The position numbers were made by a program, and so were the translations under genes. From the NCBI GenBank assembly GCA_937874815.1, contig CALNBW010000467.1:1-13968 (forward strand): a stretch of DNA of 13,968 nucleotides. The letters are read 5' to 3'. Shown here piece by piece: positions 13,389 to 13,968 of this stretch. How positions within the stretch are numbered: the first letter of the stretch is position 1; each line of letters opens with the position of its first letter. The notes beneath the pieces were generated by a model, which was given only the letters and a program-made list of their open reading frames with translations, made no database searches and had not been told where the DNA came from. The DNA comes from an uncultured Bacillota bacterium. GTDB lineage: Bacteria; Bacillota; UBA994; UBA5500.

Positions 13389-13968
13389 TTATTTATTGGG
13401 CAAGAAATCATTGGTAAAGGCCTGTGTAACATCTACGTTTTTCTCCAACAGCCCTTCTTGGAACATCCATTCCGTATAGCCGCTCCAAACTTCTAGTTTT
13501 TGCTCACCCCAGCGAGGAGCATCATCTTGATACTTGTCGGCTAACCAGGCTTGGCTGGCGCGCACCAGCCTTGGATCTAGATCTGGCTCAGCTGTAATGA
13601 GAATTTCAGCTGCTTCTGCCGGGTTGGCTATGGCAAACTCATATCCTTGGGTGACAGCCCTCATGAAGGCTTTGACCAGCTCCGGGTCTTCTTTGGCCAA
13701 CTTCTCGCTCGTAATCAAAATGGGGGTATAGTAGTCGAGTTGTGATGCCAAGTCTTTGACATAAATCATGTTCAGGGGAAAATCGCGCAGTTCAGCTTCG
13801 ATACCTGTCCAAGCATAAAAGGCCCAGGCAAAGTCAATGTCTCGCTGTACTGCTGTAAAGAAGTCAACATCACCGATATTGACGAAGTCCACCTTGCTGG
13901 CATTGGCCCCTTCTAGTTGCATTACCGATTCAATTACGGCTGCTTCCACCGGGGAGCCCCAACCGCCA
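13389..13968 (-). CDS. ABC transporter substrate-binding protein, NMT1/THI5 (ThiY)-like, partial
   Basis: C-terminal portion (about 192 residues) of a solute-binding lipoprotein or periplasmic-type receptor; the N-terminus with its export signal lies beyond the window. The visible reading begins GGWGSPVEAAVIESVM, a ligand-pocket region typical of NMT1/THI5-like proteins. It continues with VNIGDVDFFTAVQRDIDFAWAF, WTGIEAELR, LDYYTPILITSEK, VKAFMRAVTQGYEFA and a tail containing DDAPRWGEQ. Proteins of this group bind thiamine pyrimidine precursors such as formylaminopyrimidine or HMP (ThiY), but related members bind sulfonates or riboflavin. An internal GTG at 13949 is in frame but is not the start, since coding continues to the edge. 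It is the first gene of the importer operon. The substrate is moderately supported. Confidence 0.85.
   Translation of the reverse strand, partial: GGWGSPVEAAVIESVMQLEGANASKVDFVNIGDVDFFTAVQRDIDFAWAFYAWTGIEAELRDFPLNMIYVKDLASQLDYYTPILITSEKLAKEDPELVKAFMRAVTQGYEFAIANPAEAAEILITAEPDLDPRLVRASQAWLADKYQDDAPRWGEQKLEVWSGYTEWMFQEGLLEKNVDVTQAFTNDFLPNK

Noticed and set aside
13389..13949. Complete gene starting at the GTG at 13949
   Set aside because: The reading frame continues upstream to the window edge with conserved residues (GGWGSP), so this is the C-terminal part of a longer gene.
1..13968. CRISPR array, phage, transposase or toxin-antitoxin system
   Set aside because: No regularly spaced repeats, transposase or phage motifs, or paired small toxin and antitoxin genes were found in the window.

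Overview
The window looks like a chromosomal segment of a Gram-positive anaerobe-type bacterium, most likely Bacillota (Clostridia-like). The reasons are the strong AGGAGGT-type ribosome binding sites, the sigmaA-like promoters, the Ni/Co ECF transporter next to a nickel-pincer racemase, and the DUF6754-type membrane operon. This is inference from gene content and style, not a species call. No rRNA, tRNA, CRISPR array, transposase or phage gene is visible.

Left part (about 1-4843, + strand): a fragment of a structured repeat lies at the window edge. It is followed by a tight three-gene run: a GrpB/UPF0157 nucleotidyltransferase-fold protein, a LarA-family nickel-dependent racemase, and the tRNA wobble methyltransferase TrmL. 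A perfect 26-bp inverted repeat separates this run from a second operon, cbiM-cbiQ-cbiO, an ECF-type nickel or cobalt importer. LarA needs a nickel-pincer cofactor, so the neighbouring importer may supply its metal.

Middle (4840-8100): a good sigmaA-like promoter drives a PlsY-like membrane acyltransferase paralogue whose key lysine and C-terminal motif are altered. It converges, across a hairpin-forming repeat related to the one at the left edge, on a minus-strand EamA-family exporter. Then comes a + strand gene of unknown function with one N-terminal membrane segment. Its layout is reminiscent of an aminoglycoside-phosphotransferase-like kinase with the catalytic residues lost. A clear bidirectional terminator follows at 8059-8098.

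Right-middle (8124-11102, minus strand): four closely spaced genes for membrane proteins of no known function, led by a DUF6754-family protein. Two are single-domain proteins bracketed by membrane segments, with predicted opposite orientation. Two are 212-residue polytopic proteins that share a C-terminal motif. This looks like one uncharacterised membrane complex and is the best candidate for a new system here. A 364-bp region rich in inverted repeats separates it from a divergent small gene encoding a membrane-anchored protein.

Right end (11794-13968, minus strand): after a 16-bp perfect hairpin lies an ABC importer operon of the nitrate/sulfonate/pyrimidine (SsuABC/ThiXYZ) type. It is encoded in the order substrate-binding protein (cut by the window edge), permease, ATPase. 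The binding protein looks most like the NMT1/THI5 (ThiY-type) group, suggesting uptake of a thiamine pyrimidine precursor.
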